Made by a program: the position numbers and the translations under genes. This document shows positions 51,601 to 60,117 of a stretch of DNA of 64,000 nucleotides, piece by piece (position 1 is the stretch's first letter; each line of letters opens with the position of its first letter). The notes below the pieces were generated by a model. That model made no database searches and had not been told where the DNA came from. It saw only the letters and a list, made by a program, of their open reading frames with translations. Origin of the DNA: Liolophura sinensis (Eukaryota; Mollusca; Polyplacophora; Chitonida; Chitonidae); NCBI RefSeq assembly GCF_032854445.1, contig NC_088302.1:4581338-4645337 (forward strand), given 5' to 3'.

Positions 51601-54600
51601 TTATTTAGTGCTGCTTCACTGAGACGACTTACAGAAGGCAAGTAAGCCGCCCCGCCCAAGCCATTATACTGATACGGGTCAACCAGTCGTTGCACTATCC
51701 CCTTCATGCTGAACGCCAAGCGAGGAAGTTACAACTTCCTCTTTTAAACTCTTAGGTGTGACTCGATCAAGGATTGATCCTGGATCTACCGGTCCCGATG
51801 CAGATGCTCTACCAACTGTGCTATCCAGGCCGGTCACAACATGGTTTTGGAAAGCTACAAATGTCTAGAAGTAAGCAACTCGTATAAAAACGCATTGTTG
51901 GTGTGCTAAACAGGTATGATTATTTAAGTGCCTTTGTACCAACAAGGTAGTACTCCGTTCCTATACTTTTCTATGAAAGGAGGTAATGAGGTCGTCTGGA
52001 TTGGACATGTCGTACCATTTGTCTCCCAACAATGAACGATTATTCCAAACTTTGAGCCATTCACCACAGGCCGTGTGCATGTACATGTAATAACAAAAAT
52101 AATCAGCACAGAACATCACTGTGAGTTCAAGTCCAGCTCATGCTGGCTTCCTCTCTGGCTGTATGTGGGAAGGCTCTGCCTGGTTTCTTCCCACCATAAT
52201 GCTGGCTGCCATTGTGTAAGAGAAAATATTCTTGAGTACGGCGTAAAACACCAATCAAATATATAAATAAATAAATTAAGACAGAACATTACATTTCACA
52301 ATACCTCAAATCGTAATTAAAGCAATGTTTGATTTCCTAAAACATCTGAACCTGCAGAATTATAGTGTGCTTAAGGTTGGTCCAACGGTACAAACTGAAC
52401 TGTCGGAAACAGTAACTGGAGAAGTGTGGAGTAAAAGCTTTGAGGACTTTATGTAATCATTCAACCTTTTCAGGGTGTACTTTTATCATTCATTATGATA
52501 CAGTTCTGATAATTTTATAAATCCGACATCCTGGTTTTATTTAGATAATAATTTTATGAATAAAAATTTCAATGAGAAATTTTCTTCAGGCTTAAAGGGT
52601 TGAACAATTACAGCAGTTATTGGGTAAAACAGCATTAGAAAAAAATTAATATATAAATGATTTGATGTTACCCATGGAGATAAGCTATCATAACCTTTCA
52701 TTAATCAACTTTTTCATTTTAGGAACAAATGTCGCAAACACGATCAGAGCACTTGAAAAAAAGAAACAGAGCAGAGGTAAGAGTTCTAATCTCACTATTT
52801 TTACTTCACATTTATTTCACCTCTTGAGAACAGTTGCACTGTATCTGCTCATCAAGCTATACATAGCAGACACAAAAAAGGCGTGCTCCAGACGTATCTA
52901 TTTTACTGCCTGTAAAAATAAACCCAGAATTATCTGTGACATTTTATATTATGGCCCAACAAATTTCTTATTCTTGATGCATGGAGATATCTGCTATAAA
53001 TGATAGCAGTTATTTGCCTTGCTCATCAATCATGAGAAAAGTGTTGAGAAAGCATAGACTTTCTTGCATAAACATGTCAGAAAATTTGGGAATGGCAGAA
53101 AGATATACTACACAAAGGAAAATAATAACAAAAACATAGAGATAAAATACAAATGCAAGTATATAAAAACTCTAGATAAATCAGCAATGTGAAAAGTATA
53201 TGTTCTTATTAAAAAAATTACTAAACTACATGTAATTTACAATTTTTACTCCTTGATGAACAGTGGCAGCTTTGTCCTTGTGTTGATCTGACAGTTTTCA
53301 AGTCCCTACACAACAAACTACTCTAATTTCTTCTAATTTTTGGGACACCTGCTCTGCTCATAATGGAATATTTAGTGCCTTTTTCCTCACATGGTTAGAC
53401 CATCTAAAGAACAACACACTCATATCTTTACTTTTACAAACAGTTGAGAAAGAAATAATATTCTGCTTTCAGCACTGCTGTTAGACGACCAACAATTCCA
53501 TATATCCATGTAACACATGTCCATGTCCATAGCTGTAGAGCCATCACTTACTTAAACTGCCTACAGTTAAGGTTTACCTCAATGACACATATATCAAATT
53601 CTAAAATTAGAGATAAACTAGTTAACAGCGAATTTCTACATGTACCCTTTGTGTGTTCTAACATTCTGAATGACGGACATTTAGGTACTGTTCCAAAATT
53701 TTTGTGATCTATCACCGAACCTTATCCTCTAACGGTGATAAATTTAAGGCATCATAACCTCAAGTACTTGAATTTATCAGTGGACTTTATTGAGCTTTGT
53801 GACAGTTGAGCAGCAATTTTTCCATAAAATGTTTCTGCAGCAATCAAAAGACTACATCAACAATCAGAAAACTTTACGCCTTTGCTAACACCACCACGTT
53901 ATGTATTACCCATTCAGTTGTTAAAAGACAGGTATCAAGAGAGGTGTGATTGACTTACTGATATTCATTCACTTTGTTTAATGCCGTACACAAGTTATTT
54001 TCACTTGTATAACAGCAGTCAGTTTTGGGTGTAGGAAATTGGAGAGCCTGGAGCAATTCACCGACCTTCGTCAGTTTAATACCCGACATACTTTTTGACT
54101 TTCTCTGATGACGTCTTAATAATGTCCCATACCATTTTCCACATTAAAGACCATATGACATACAATTTTACCAAATAATGTGCATTCTTAGAGGCATTTC
54201 TCATATCAATTCCATTATTCGGATAATAGAACTCAAAAATACTTACTAACTCATCCTTACATACCCCTTATTGCCCCCACCCCCCAAAACACACACACTT
54301 AAGTATTAAGTCTCAATTCAGATTTACACTATCTGCGTCATTTATGTCTATGTTCTATCATATAGCTTCAACCTACTTATTCGTTTTTTTTTAAATCTAG
54401 CTGAAACAAATAGGAACCAGAAAAATCCATAAAACTGATGGATGTCCCTTACAACTGATGGATGCCCTTTTCAACTGATGAATGCTTCTTACAACTAATG
54501 GATGCCCTTTACAACTGATGGATGTGCCTTACAACTGATGGATTCCCCTTACAACTGATGAATGCCCCTTACAACTGATGGATTCCCATTACAACTGATG

Positions 54601-57600
54601 AATGCCCCTTACAACTTGGATAAACAACTAAAGAACACCATATATTAAAACTGACCGTAGCACATATCAGAGTTGGCTTACGACCACAGAAACGCACATC
54701 CCTGAACACTGACAGTAGGAATGGCATCCAAAACTCTTTGCTAAAGTCCCACTTAATCACAAGATCTTTACAAACCTGAGTGACTCAGTACTCCCACTTG
54801 ACAGTTTTTCAGTAATTTAATTAATCTGACGTGTTAATCCTAAGTGGAAAGTTACCACACAAGCAAAATACCAACAAAGGCAAAGGTGTTGTAAGTGATG
54901 TCAAATTTATATAATGATGTCATATATACAGGTATATATGTATAGGTATAGATCTTCAAAAGTTCTGCTCTGAAAATTGGCCCGGTAATAAATAATTATA
55001 ATTCAAGAATGAATTCTACAGTTAATAACCTTGGATGATATAACCCAATACCTTGGACAAACTGACAACCTTTCTTGGACGATTTGACTCGTATTCTTAC
55101 ACACAGGGTTCAAAACATATAAACCCCCTCAAACTCCATACAGTCCATGAAAGTTGCTAGGGAATAATCACACAAGGCTAACTGTAAAAAAAAAACTCTG
55201 TAATGTTTGGTATCTCTGGTGTATACATGTATTTATAAACACATGTAACCATCAACACCTAGATGGTTCCTGTCAGTCCAGGCTACAGAAGGGAGACAAC
55301 TTTTACCTATGATTCACATGCAGACAGTTATCTTCCCTGAATATACAGTAACTTCAGGTGTCACAAATCAATGCATCAGAAATTTGACCCTATATTTATC
55401 AAGCCTCAGGTCAGATTCCAAATTCTGATTTTAAATATGAATATTGCACAGTCCGTTGGGAGTATGGCATCTGATAATCTGAAATAAATCCACTGAATTC
55501 CAATTACAAATTGCAACCCTTACTGAAGCAAATCAAATACTGAGTTTTCCTAAAATTCTCAACCAACTGATACCATTCCATTGCGTTCACTCTATAACAA
55601 TCATTTGGTGTACACAAACACACAATGTGAGTCATATTTCTGTGAAATCTCAACACTTAGTCAGAACATTTAATCATAATGTGCAACATAAAATATTCTT
55701 TGATTCATGTAAGATAATTAGCATTAAAAGACATCTATAAGATGAAGATTACAATTTTGAATGAGCAGTTTATGTAGTGACACTGACAAATAGGCTGATC
55801 AGTAAGCACAATTTTAACCATTATTACAAAAAAACAGTGTCACAGTGGTGCACTGTCATGCTTAGAATGAAAAAAGAAAAACGGCACCATCACCTTCTGC
55901 CTTAGGCCACGATATTTGAATTTTGGAAATATTTTAACCAGTCCCTCGGAACACGTCCATTTATTTATGACTCCAGCTGATGTATGTAGTGTTGTCTTAC
56001 TGACAATTTTCATGTTTTACAAAATGGAATCGTACTGTTTCTGTTTATTCATGTATGTTATAGAGGGCTCCTGTGAAGAGCAAATTGTACAATTTGACAG
56101 AGATGCTCTCTTTAAATAAAGGTTTCATTCATTCATAGACTGCTATAGCAACTTACCTCAAACATGTGAATCTTGCCATCACTGAGGGTCATTTGCATCA
56201 TAACACTTGGCTCCAACACTCTATTTAAAGCACTGTTGACAAAAAGTTTAAATATCAGAATTACATCTACAATGATAAAATTATCTAGTTTTGAAGAAAC
56301 CACTCCTTTCAGGCAGAGCCAAAAATATATTATTCTCAGATATGTTGTTGCTGTCTGCAATAAAAATTGTTTTCATATATATGCATACTTATTGCACATA
56401 AAAGTCAATATACAAGTATGTCCAAATAAGAGCAGATACAGCACAATGTGCAGAACTCACTCAACTAGTGTAATTTTAATACAATTACAAAGGCCATGAG
56501 ACATCTTGAAGTAAAAATGTAATAGCACTAGTAATATCAGCACTAGTAATATCTGTCCCAAAAATCAGAACAATTAGGGTAATAAACAAAATACATGTAA
56601 TAAATACAAGTGCCTTAAAACATGGCAAAATGTAACCACTGTATCATGGATAAACACATTCACCGTTATTACAGATTTCTATGATGCCAATCACATTGCA
56701 ACGCATATGTGAGAATATAAAGGTCATTTTACCTGGTTGAGATGCCAACATCTACTCTCCAGCTGAAGTTCTCCAGCTTTGGCAATCTAGGTCTGTTATG
56801 CAAGGAGTAGTCCTCAATTTTGGAGCGTCTGTACAATTCATGAGAACATGTCACAAATATTAAACTGATGACATACATTTCTGCTTGTGTCAACATCTGC
56901 TTTCTTAACATCATACTGATGTTTGCACCAACACTTAGAAAATGGTCCATGATTGTACTCTATCTAAGCAGAGCATTGAAACACTATGACACAGCAGGCC
57001 TGTTACAGTAAGACCGCTCTGGTTTATCTATCTCCAACCATTGTTCATTTACTTACTTGGTAATTCATTTTGTACATGTACACCAATAGCGTTTTACTAT
57101 TGTTTGGAGAACATACGATTTCACAGTTTCAAGAATCACCATCAAAACTGTATCTATTAGTGATCTTTTCTTTAATCTATGTCCTCTGGTCAAAAAATTA
57201 TTACATCATATGTGATGTATTCAAATCCACATATTAGCTTTTAGACGTATATATGCCTCAGACAGGCAACATATGAATTTGAATACAAAACTAATATGAG
57301 AAGAAGGCAGCTGTCATCACCTGGCTCCAAACACAGCACTGGCTATATCAGCAATGAAATCTTCAGGAATGCTGCAAAGCAAAAGAAAACTTGGAATAAG
57401 TATGTTTAGGGAGATGAAAACTTATCTCTCATGATTCATGTCTTATGAAGATTTCACGTATATTTCACTTACCCAGTACCTATCAGGATTAAGGAGAAAA
57501 AAACCTACTCAAGGACTTGATGAGCATCCTGACAAGAACCTGCCCCCCTACCTGGCCACACCAGGACTTGAACCAACCACCTCAATGGTCCAGGGTTATT

Positions 57601-59512
57601 GTGTTAGAAAATGACATGCTGTATGTCAAGTTTTAAAGCCTTTCCACCTGATACATTTTGCTTCGTTCTGAATGATTCATCTACCTTATTGGACCACTTT
57701 AGTGTTTTCTTATCAGAAAAACTTAATTGTCGGCATTAAATGTATCATTCTAAAGTCTCCAATGTGCCTCTAAAAATTCATTTTTACGTTCCAAACTTTA
57801 CATAAACACAATATTACATGTCAATAACATTAGAAGACAAATGAATAAAATCCTAAGCAGAACCATTTAGCACATGGCAGGGCAAATATCCCTAGAAATA
57901 TTCATCAGTAATAATACAATACTACAGGGAGCATTTCCAGCCCAGCATTTTCTGACAAAGCTGTGTAGTACATTAATCCTAACCTGGTGTAGTTCTTATT
58001 TTTGGTGTTGCAATATTGTTACTTTGTTCAAGAACACTGATCACCCCAATCAATCGGGATATCAATCAACACTAGGCAGAATTAAGTGTATCTTAAACTA
58101 GACATTACACAACACAATTTACTTACCGTAGTTCTTTTAAATCTTCAGCAAACACCTGTGACAAAAATAATTTAAAAAATAAAAATAAGGGTTAATTTAA
58201 TAACACCACTCGACTCAAAGTGATTTCAACTAAGTGGAGGTATGCATAGAAAGAGGAACAACTCAGGCTCTTTCAAAGTGTTCAATATACCAAACTGACA
58301 AAGAAGGAGTCAGGCTTTGTTTTAACAGGGGATTAGCCTGTAGGCCTTGTGGCAGGTCTTCCCAAATGTGCTATCCAGACGGTAGGAACTTTTGACGCCT
58401 GGATTAAAAGTTAAGCAGAATGAGCCCACATGGCAGAGAAACATGCATGACCACTTCAGTTTTTAACTGATTTTTACCACCGAATAGTGGGGTCTAAAAC
58501 TGACGTCTATGAATCCCTGATATACCTCCATGGTTACTTTCCGTCTAGAATTCAGAAGCAACTGTGTCTTGGTACAAATTTATCCCACATCAATGAATTA
58601 GTCTGTAGCCAACTGATGAATGTGATGTGTAAAATAAGGTCATGTACAAAGTCTTTTGTTTCATGATTTTCGTGGATTCCAAATATACTGCAATATTCTA
58701 AACCACTAATAGTTGTTCAGCTTACTTTAGGATATGACAAAAATAATAATTAAGCAACTGTTCCAATTTAGATCTCTCAGCAAAAATAGTAATTAAGGCA
58801 ATTTTATGATACACAAGTAATAAGCAACTGTTACAATTTAACTTTGCCTTTGAGATATATGGTTGGCCTTACATCACTTTTCAGAGAAGTTTGGGGCTGG
58901 CGTAGTGCCTGTTCCACTAAGGTGTAGAGGCCAGTGTATATCATAGTTAACGTTTCCTCTGTCAGCTTGTCATTCTGGAGATCTTTAAACTGTTTGGCAC
59001 CTATGTCATTTCCTTCCATGGCTGCAACAATCACTAAAAAGCAAACAAATAACAGAGTGATAATGTTCATATATACAGGCAAATAATTCATATGTTCCAC
59101 TTCATTGACTGAAGTAAAACCAATTTAGACATCATAATGTTCAGGCTATTTCAGAATTAACAGTTGATTTATTTTACATGTATATGTCCATTCTCAGTTG
59201 AACACAGCATGTTTTCATCAAGCAACTCTTACCTTCTTTTTATTTCGGCTTCTGGTTCACACAGAAGCATATAATTATTGATTTCAAGTCTAAAGGAAGT
59301 GGAGGATAACAAATGCTAGCTCTATTATTGAACTGAGACCATTCAAGGAGTACACACGTACTTTGTAAAAGCTTTCTGAATGTTGCCTTGTCCAAGTTTG
59401 TTAGTGGCTTTGACATGGCTTTGATTTCCCTTGGTATCCTGGGGCCTACAAACAATGTACGGTCAGCAGCTATGCCCCCACCACTTCCTCCTGTCACATG
59501 TACAATCGACAT
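18521..59512 (-). CDS. COMMD5: COMM domain-containing protein 5, seven coding exons
   Basis: COMMD proteins form the ring of the Commander (CCC-retriever) complex, which recycles membrane proteins from endosomes. Coding exons on the minus strand: 59512-59362, 59033-58873, 58155-58127, 57371-57320, 56828-56733, 56232-56157 and 18622-18521; all junctions are GT-AG. The product is about 221 residues (human about 224). Conserved blocks: LDKATFRKLLQ (exon 1), YTLVEQALRQPQTSLKSD (exon 2), then the COMM domain with FSWRVDVGISTS, RVLEPSVMMQMTLSDGK and RFHELRYSVAFVLKEMEELEK. The ATG at 59512-59510 is chosen because an in-frame TGA lies four codons upstream. Junction phases agree throughout except exon 4, which has one base too many. 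The last intron is about 37.5 kb. Family assignment is firm; transcript joining over the long intron rests on sequence and phase. Confidence 0.9.
18623..21199. other. COMMD5 last intron, 3' part
   Basis: AT-rich intronic sequence. No nested gene, SINE or tandem array was recognised. Confidence 0.6.
21200..23430. repeat. 24-bp minisatellite array with degenerate right flank
   Basis: GTCAGAGTGAGGGGATATCAGACT-type units repeat about 65 times from 21210 to 22790, with 21-bp variants (GTCAGACCAGAGTGAGGGGAT) and subtypes reading GATATC, GATGCC or GATGTC. From 22790 to 23430 the units decay. Because the unit is eight codons long, three plus frames and one minus frame (320 codons, PHSDS-type repeats) stay open. 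Confidence 0.97.
24330..25470. repeat. 42-bp minisatellite, about 27 copies
   Basis: Units run AACATGATGTCTGATCATACAGAGCCCCTGCTGATAGAGCTC, with subtypes GAGCTC, GGGTTC and GGGCTG and a few units shortened at CATCTC. The 14-codon period opens a 323-codon plus frame (MMSDHTEPLLIELN repeats) and minus frames. No upstream exon or Kozak context was seen, so no protein is called. Confidence 0.97.
25471..28600. other. Intronic sequence with a SINE-2 copy
   Basis: A SINE-2 copy lies at 26098-26325. Poly-C (27063-27074) and poly-A (28068-28082) runs are present. A GC-richer part at 27690-27900 has two inverted CCAAT motifs (ATTGG at 27738 and 27781). No exon recognised. Confidence 0.5.
26098..26325 (+). 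mobile_element. SINE family 2, diverged
   Basis: CACTAATGCGATCACGGTGAGTTCAGCTC, CCTGCAGATGGTTGTGGGTTTCCC and the tail AAGTATTCCTGAGTACGGC are in family order. Confidence 0.8.
28610..30270. repeat. 31-32-bp minisatellite, about 50 copies
   Basis: CACATGCTACATCTGACACACTGCATACCTAA units with three recurrent variants (TGTATATCAAA, TGCATACCTAA, TGCTTACCTAA) that often appear in the same order, suggesting higher-order duplication of several units at a time. Confidence 0.97.
30271..33630. other. Intronic sequence with an internal 181-bp duplication
   Basis: Contains two copies of a 181-bp sequence (30424-30604 and 32885-33065), a C-run followed by CCACCACCACCA near 31700, and a G-run at 32173-32195. 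Small open frames are not supported as exons. Confidence 0.55.
32885..33065. repeat. Second copy of 181-bp dispersed repeat
   Basis: Nearly identical to 30424-30604, from GGACACAGACCCCCATTACA to CAGGTATGAGTTTTAA and GGTGAAA. Flanks differ, so it is a repeat or an insertion, not a large duplication. Confidence 0.85.
33640..35215. repeat. 60-bp minisatellite organised as 120-bp dimers
   Basis: Two monomer types alternate: one with CTGTAGTCACCTTGATCTGCATTACACAGAC then TTGTATGGACAAAATCACAT, the other with CTCTAGGCACCTTGATCTGTATTTTACAGAC then TTGTGTGGACAAAATCACAT. About 26 monomers. Period is a multiple of three, giving open frames on both strands. Confidence 0.97.
35221..35430. repeat. 42-44-bp repeat with palindromic AGGTCA sites
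   Basis: Four units of TGACATCA...GATGACGTGACCTACAT...AGGTCATATCTCCA. An exact 18-bp palindrome TGACCTACATGTAGGTCA lies at 35301-35318 and a near copy with both AGGTCA half-sites at 35388-35405. Each is an everted repeat with 6-bp spacing (ER6) of the nuclear-receptor half-site. GACGTGA, CRE-like, recurs beside them. Confidence 0.85.
35431..37367. other. Intronic sequence
   Basis: A SINE-2 fragment (plus) is recognisable at about 35530-35600 (CAACCTGCGGATGGTCGTGG, CTCGGTTTCCTCCCACCATAA). Otherwise unique AT-rich sequence. Confidence 0.5.
37368..37574. repeat. 41-bp minisatellite, five near-identical copies
   Basis: GGAGGGCCGGGCTGTAGCCTTGTGGCCACTGTAAGGCAAAT repeated five times almost without change, GC-rich compared with its surroundings. 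The 41-bp period cycles through all three frames, hence three overlapping minus-strand frames. Confidence 0.97.
37575..39200. other. Intronic sequence with an unidentified dispersed repeat
   Basis: 38590-38940 contains two partial tandem copies of a sequence (CTAATACACAAGACACTAAGTCA, CATCCCCCTCGTGCTGTTG, AACATTTTGTTTAACA) that recurs at 49735-49960. Confidence 0.6.
39205..40232. repeat. 64-bp minisatellite, 16 copies
   Basis: GGATACATGAAACACTTGGTTATTACTGCCTCATACAGATTGTACGGTGTGGCCTGACAGTCAC repeats with few indels. Confidence 0.97.
40690..41870. repeat. 90-bp minisatellite in a duplicated higher-order block
   Basis: Block 1 (about 40690-41292) has a roughly 150-bp unique leader (GCACGTATAAAATAGATAG to AAGGAAGAAAAATC) followed by 90-bp units starting AGATCTGGAATAGATCCGCG. 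Block 2 (about 41293-41870) repeats the leader and another run of 90-bp units. The 30-codon unit opens a 178-codon minus frame. Confidence 0.95.
41880..44185. other. Intronic sequence
   Basis: A SINE-2 fragment lies at 43760-43925. A 50-codon plus frame near 42197-42346 (basic RKRKSEQR then acidic/Ser-rich, ending TAA) looks composition-wise like a coding C-terminus but is isolated. Confidence 0.45.
43760..43925 (+). mobile_element. SINE family 2, 3' part
   Basis: AAAGTCCAGCTGATGCTGGCTCCC, CAACCTGCAGATGGTCATGG and a degenerate tail ending in AATAAATAA. Confidence 0.75.
44190..44620. repeat. 26-bp minisatellite, about 16 copies
   Basis: CTCAAGGTGAAAAGGCTCCGTACATA units, C/T and C/T variants (CCGTATATA, CTGTACATA) interspersed; last two or three units degenerate. 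Confidence 0.97.
44711..44938. repeat. 57-bp minisatellite, four copies
   Basis: CAGTCGTCGAAGCCAGCGTTTATTGAACAGTTTAACCACGTTAACCATCAGAGTCAG repeats at 44714, 44771, 44828 and 44885. The 19-codon period opens frames on both strands. Confidence 0.97.
44939..47744. other. Intronic sequence
   Basis: Unique AT-rich DNA. The 99-codon frame at 45780-46079 shows no recognised family or splice context. Confidence 0.5.
47745..48410. repeat. 51-58-bp minisatellite, about 12 copies
   Basis: CAGGAGCTAAAAAAAAGCTTAACCTTCAATCCATGTATGAGAGCCCAATATA units; length varies mainly through the A-run (6-11 A), typical of slippage. Confidence 0.95.
48412..48772. repeat. 33-36-bp minisatellite, about 11 copies
   Basis: GTGCCACATTGTTCATCGTCCACTATGAGGGA units directly follow the previous array. 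Confidence 0.95.
48832..49170 (+). mobile_element. Third tRNA-derived SINE-like element
   Basis: GTAGCCGTGGTCTACTGGTCTTAAGGTGC (box A-like) and GGTTCAAACCC (box B-like) begin the element. Its end (about 49075-49165) has CAGGATTCCTCCACCCAC and AACATCAATCAAATAAA, related to the SINE-2 tail. Boundaries approximate. Confidence 0.6.
49171..51463. other. Intronic sequence
   Basis: 49735-49960 is the partner of the repeat at 38590-38940. A 94-codon minus frame (50334-50050) with CHGCDAEVLFC and CECG is not supported by splice sites or recognised relatives. Confidence 0.5.
51464..51835 (-). mobile_element. tRNA-derived SINE (family 1), full length and young
   Basis: Runs from the tail (GTGAGTGAGTGAGTGCTTGGGG) to the complete tRNA-like head ending GCTATCCAGGCCGGTC. 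A perfect 14-bp target-site duplication, ACAACATGGTTTTG, lies at 51450-51463 and 51836-51849. Best reference copy of the family here, about 370 bp. Confidence 0.95.
52115..52275 (+). mobile_element. SINE family 2, deleted in the middle
   Basis: GTGAGTTCAAGTCCAGCTCATGCTGGCTTCC, GCTCTGCCTGGTTTCTTCCCACCATAATGCTGGC and the tail TTCTTGAGTACGGCGTAAAACACCAATCAAAT. Confidence 0.85.
53960..54080 (-). mobile_element. SINE family 2, diverged fragment
   Basis: TTGTTTAATGCCGTACACAAG, TTTTCACTTGTATAACAGCAG and GGAGAGCCTGGAGCAATTCACCGACC follow the family order. Confidence 0.6.
54432..54615. repeat. 20-bp minisatellite, nine copies
   Basis: ACTGATGGATGCCCCTTACA units in exact 20-bp register. Confidence 0.95.
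57320..57371 (-). CDS. COMMD5: COMMD5 exon 4, one base too long
   Basis: Flanked by a good acceptor (TTTGCAG) and a GT donor. Neighbouring exon phases require a length of 3n; 52 nt is 3n+1. Reading from the left gives IPE, and only after dropping one base does the conserved DFIADIASAVFGA follow. The extra base lies in the stretch CCTGAAGGATTTC (minus strand, about 57357-57365). This is either an assembly error, an allele or a disabling mutation. Confidence 0.8.
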
Positions 59513-60117
59513 CTTCACAATTCAGCTAAACAACTTGGGATTGGCTAACTTCTGTTTTCTTGCTTTCATCGGGTTAAATAGTCATTTTGCATCTATGATT
59601 CTATGGTAATGGCAGCATCATGTTTTATCAGCTAGAAGAATGAAGTAATACACTTTTCTCTTCTTAAAAAGATCACTCCTTAGTATGCAGACGTTCACGG
59701 TTTTGACAGGAAAAGCAGACGACAGAAATCCAGTTAGAAGAGAAACAATTGGGACGAAAATTAATTATCTTAGAATTTGTTCAGATCTCTCTCATTCAAC
59801 AGCACTTTTCACATAAAAGCAACCAGAATGCGTCCACTAAGCAGGTCTTTGAGAGCATAACACGACACAAATATCAACAAAACCGAATGTAGTCTTTTCG
59901 GGTTGACGGATCACATGTCCGCCCACAATCGCAACCGGAAGTTACCAAATTAAGTACCACGCAGAATTTAATAATTGTTCATATAAAGGTATTAAAAATA
60001 CTCTTATATTTTACTTACTTACAAATATACCGTATAACGAAGAAAAAACGTAAAATAAAAAAATTATTTCACCCAATAAATGACCTGTTTTTCGATTTGA
60101 CACAACTCACGTGCAAC
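59513..60117. promoter_or_regulatory. Shared bidirectional promoter of COMMD5 and VMA21
   Basis: Only about 605 bp separate the divergent start codons. ACCGGAAGT, a strong ETS/GABP-type site, is at 59934-59942; the E-box CACGTG is at 60108-60113; CAACATGGCGGAC (60114-60126), overlapping the VMA21 ATG, fits the YY1 consensus. No TATA box was assigned. Site matches are direct; promoter use is inferred from gene arrangement. Confidence 0.6.

Larger units (their letters stand above)
52276..56156. other. COMMD5 last intron, 5' part
   Basis: Holds a diverged SINE-2 copy (53960-54080, minus), a 20-bp minisatellite (54432-54615) and a possible plus-strand micro-exon (52723-52776). Nothing else recognised. 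Confidence 0.55.
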
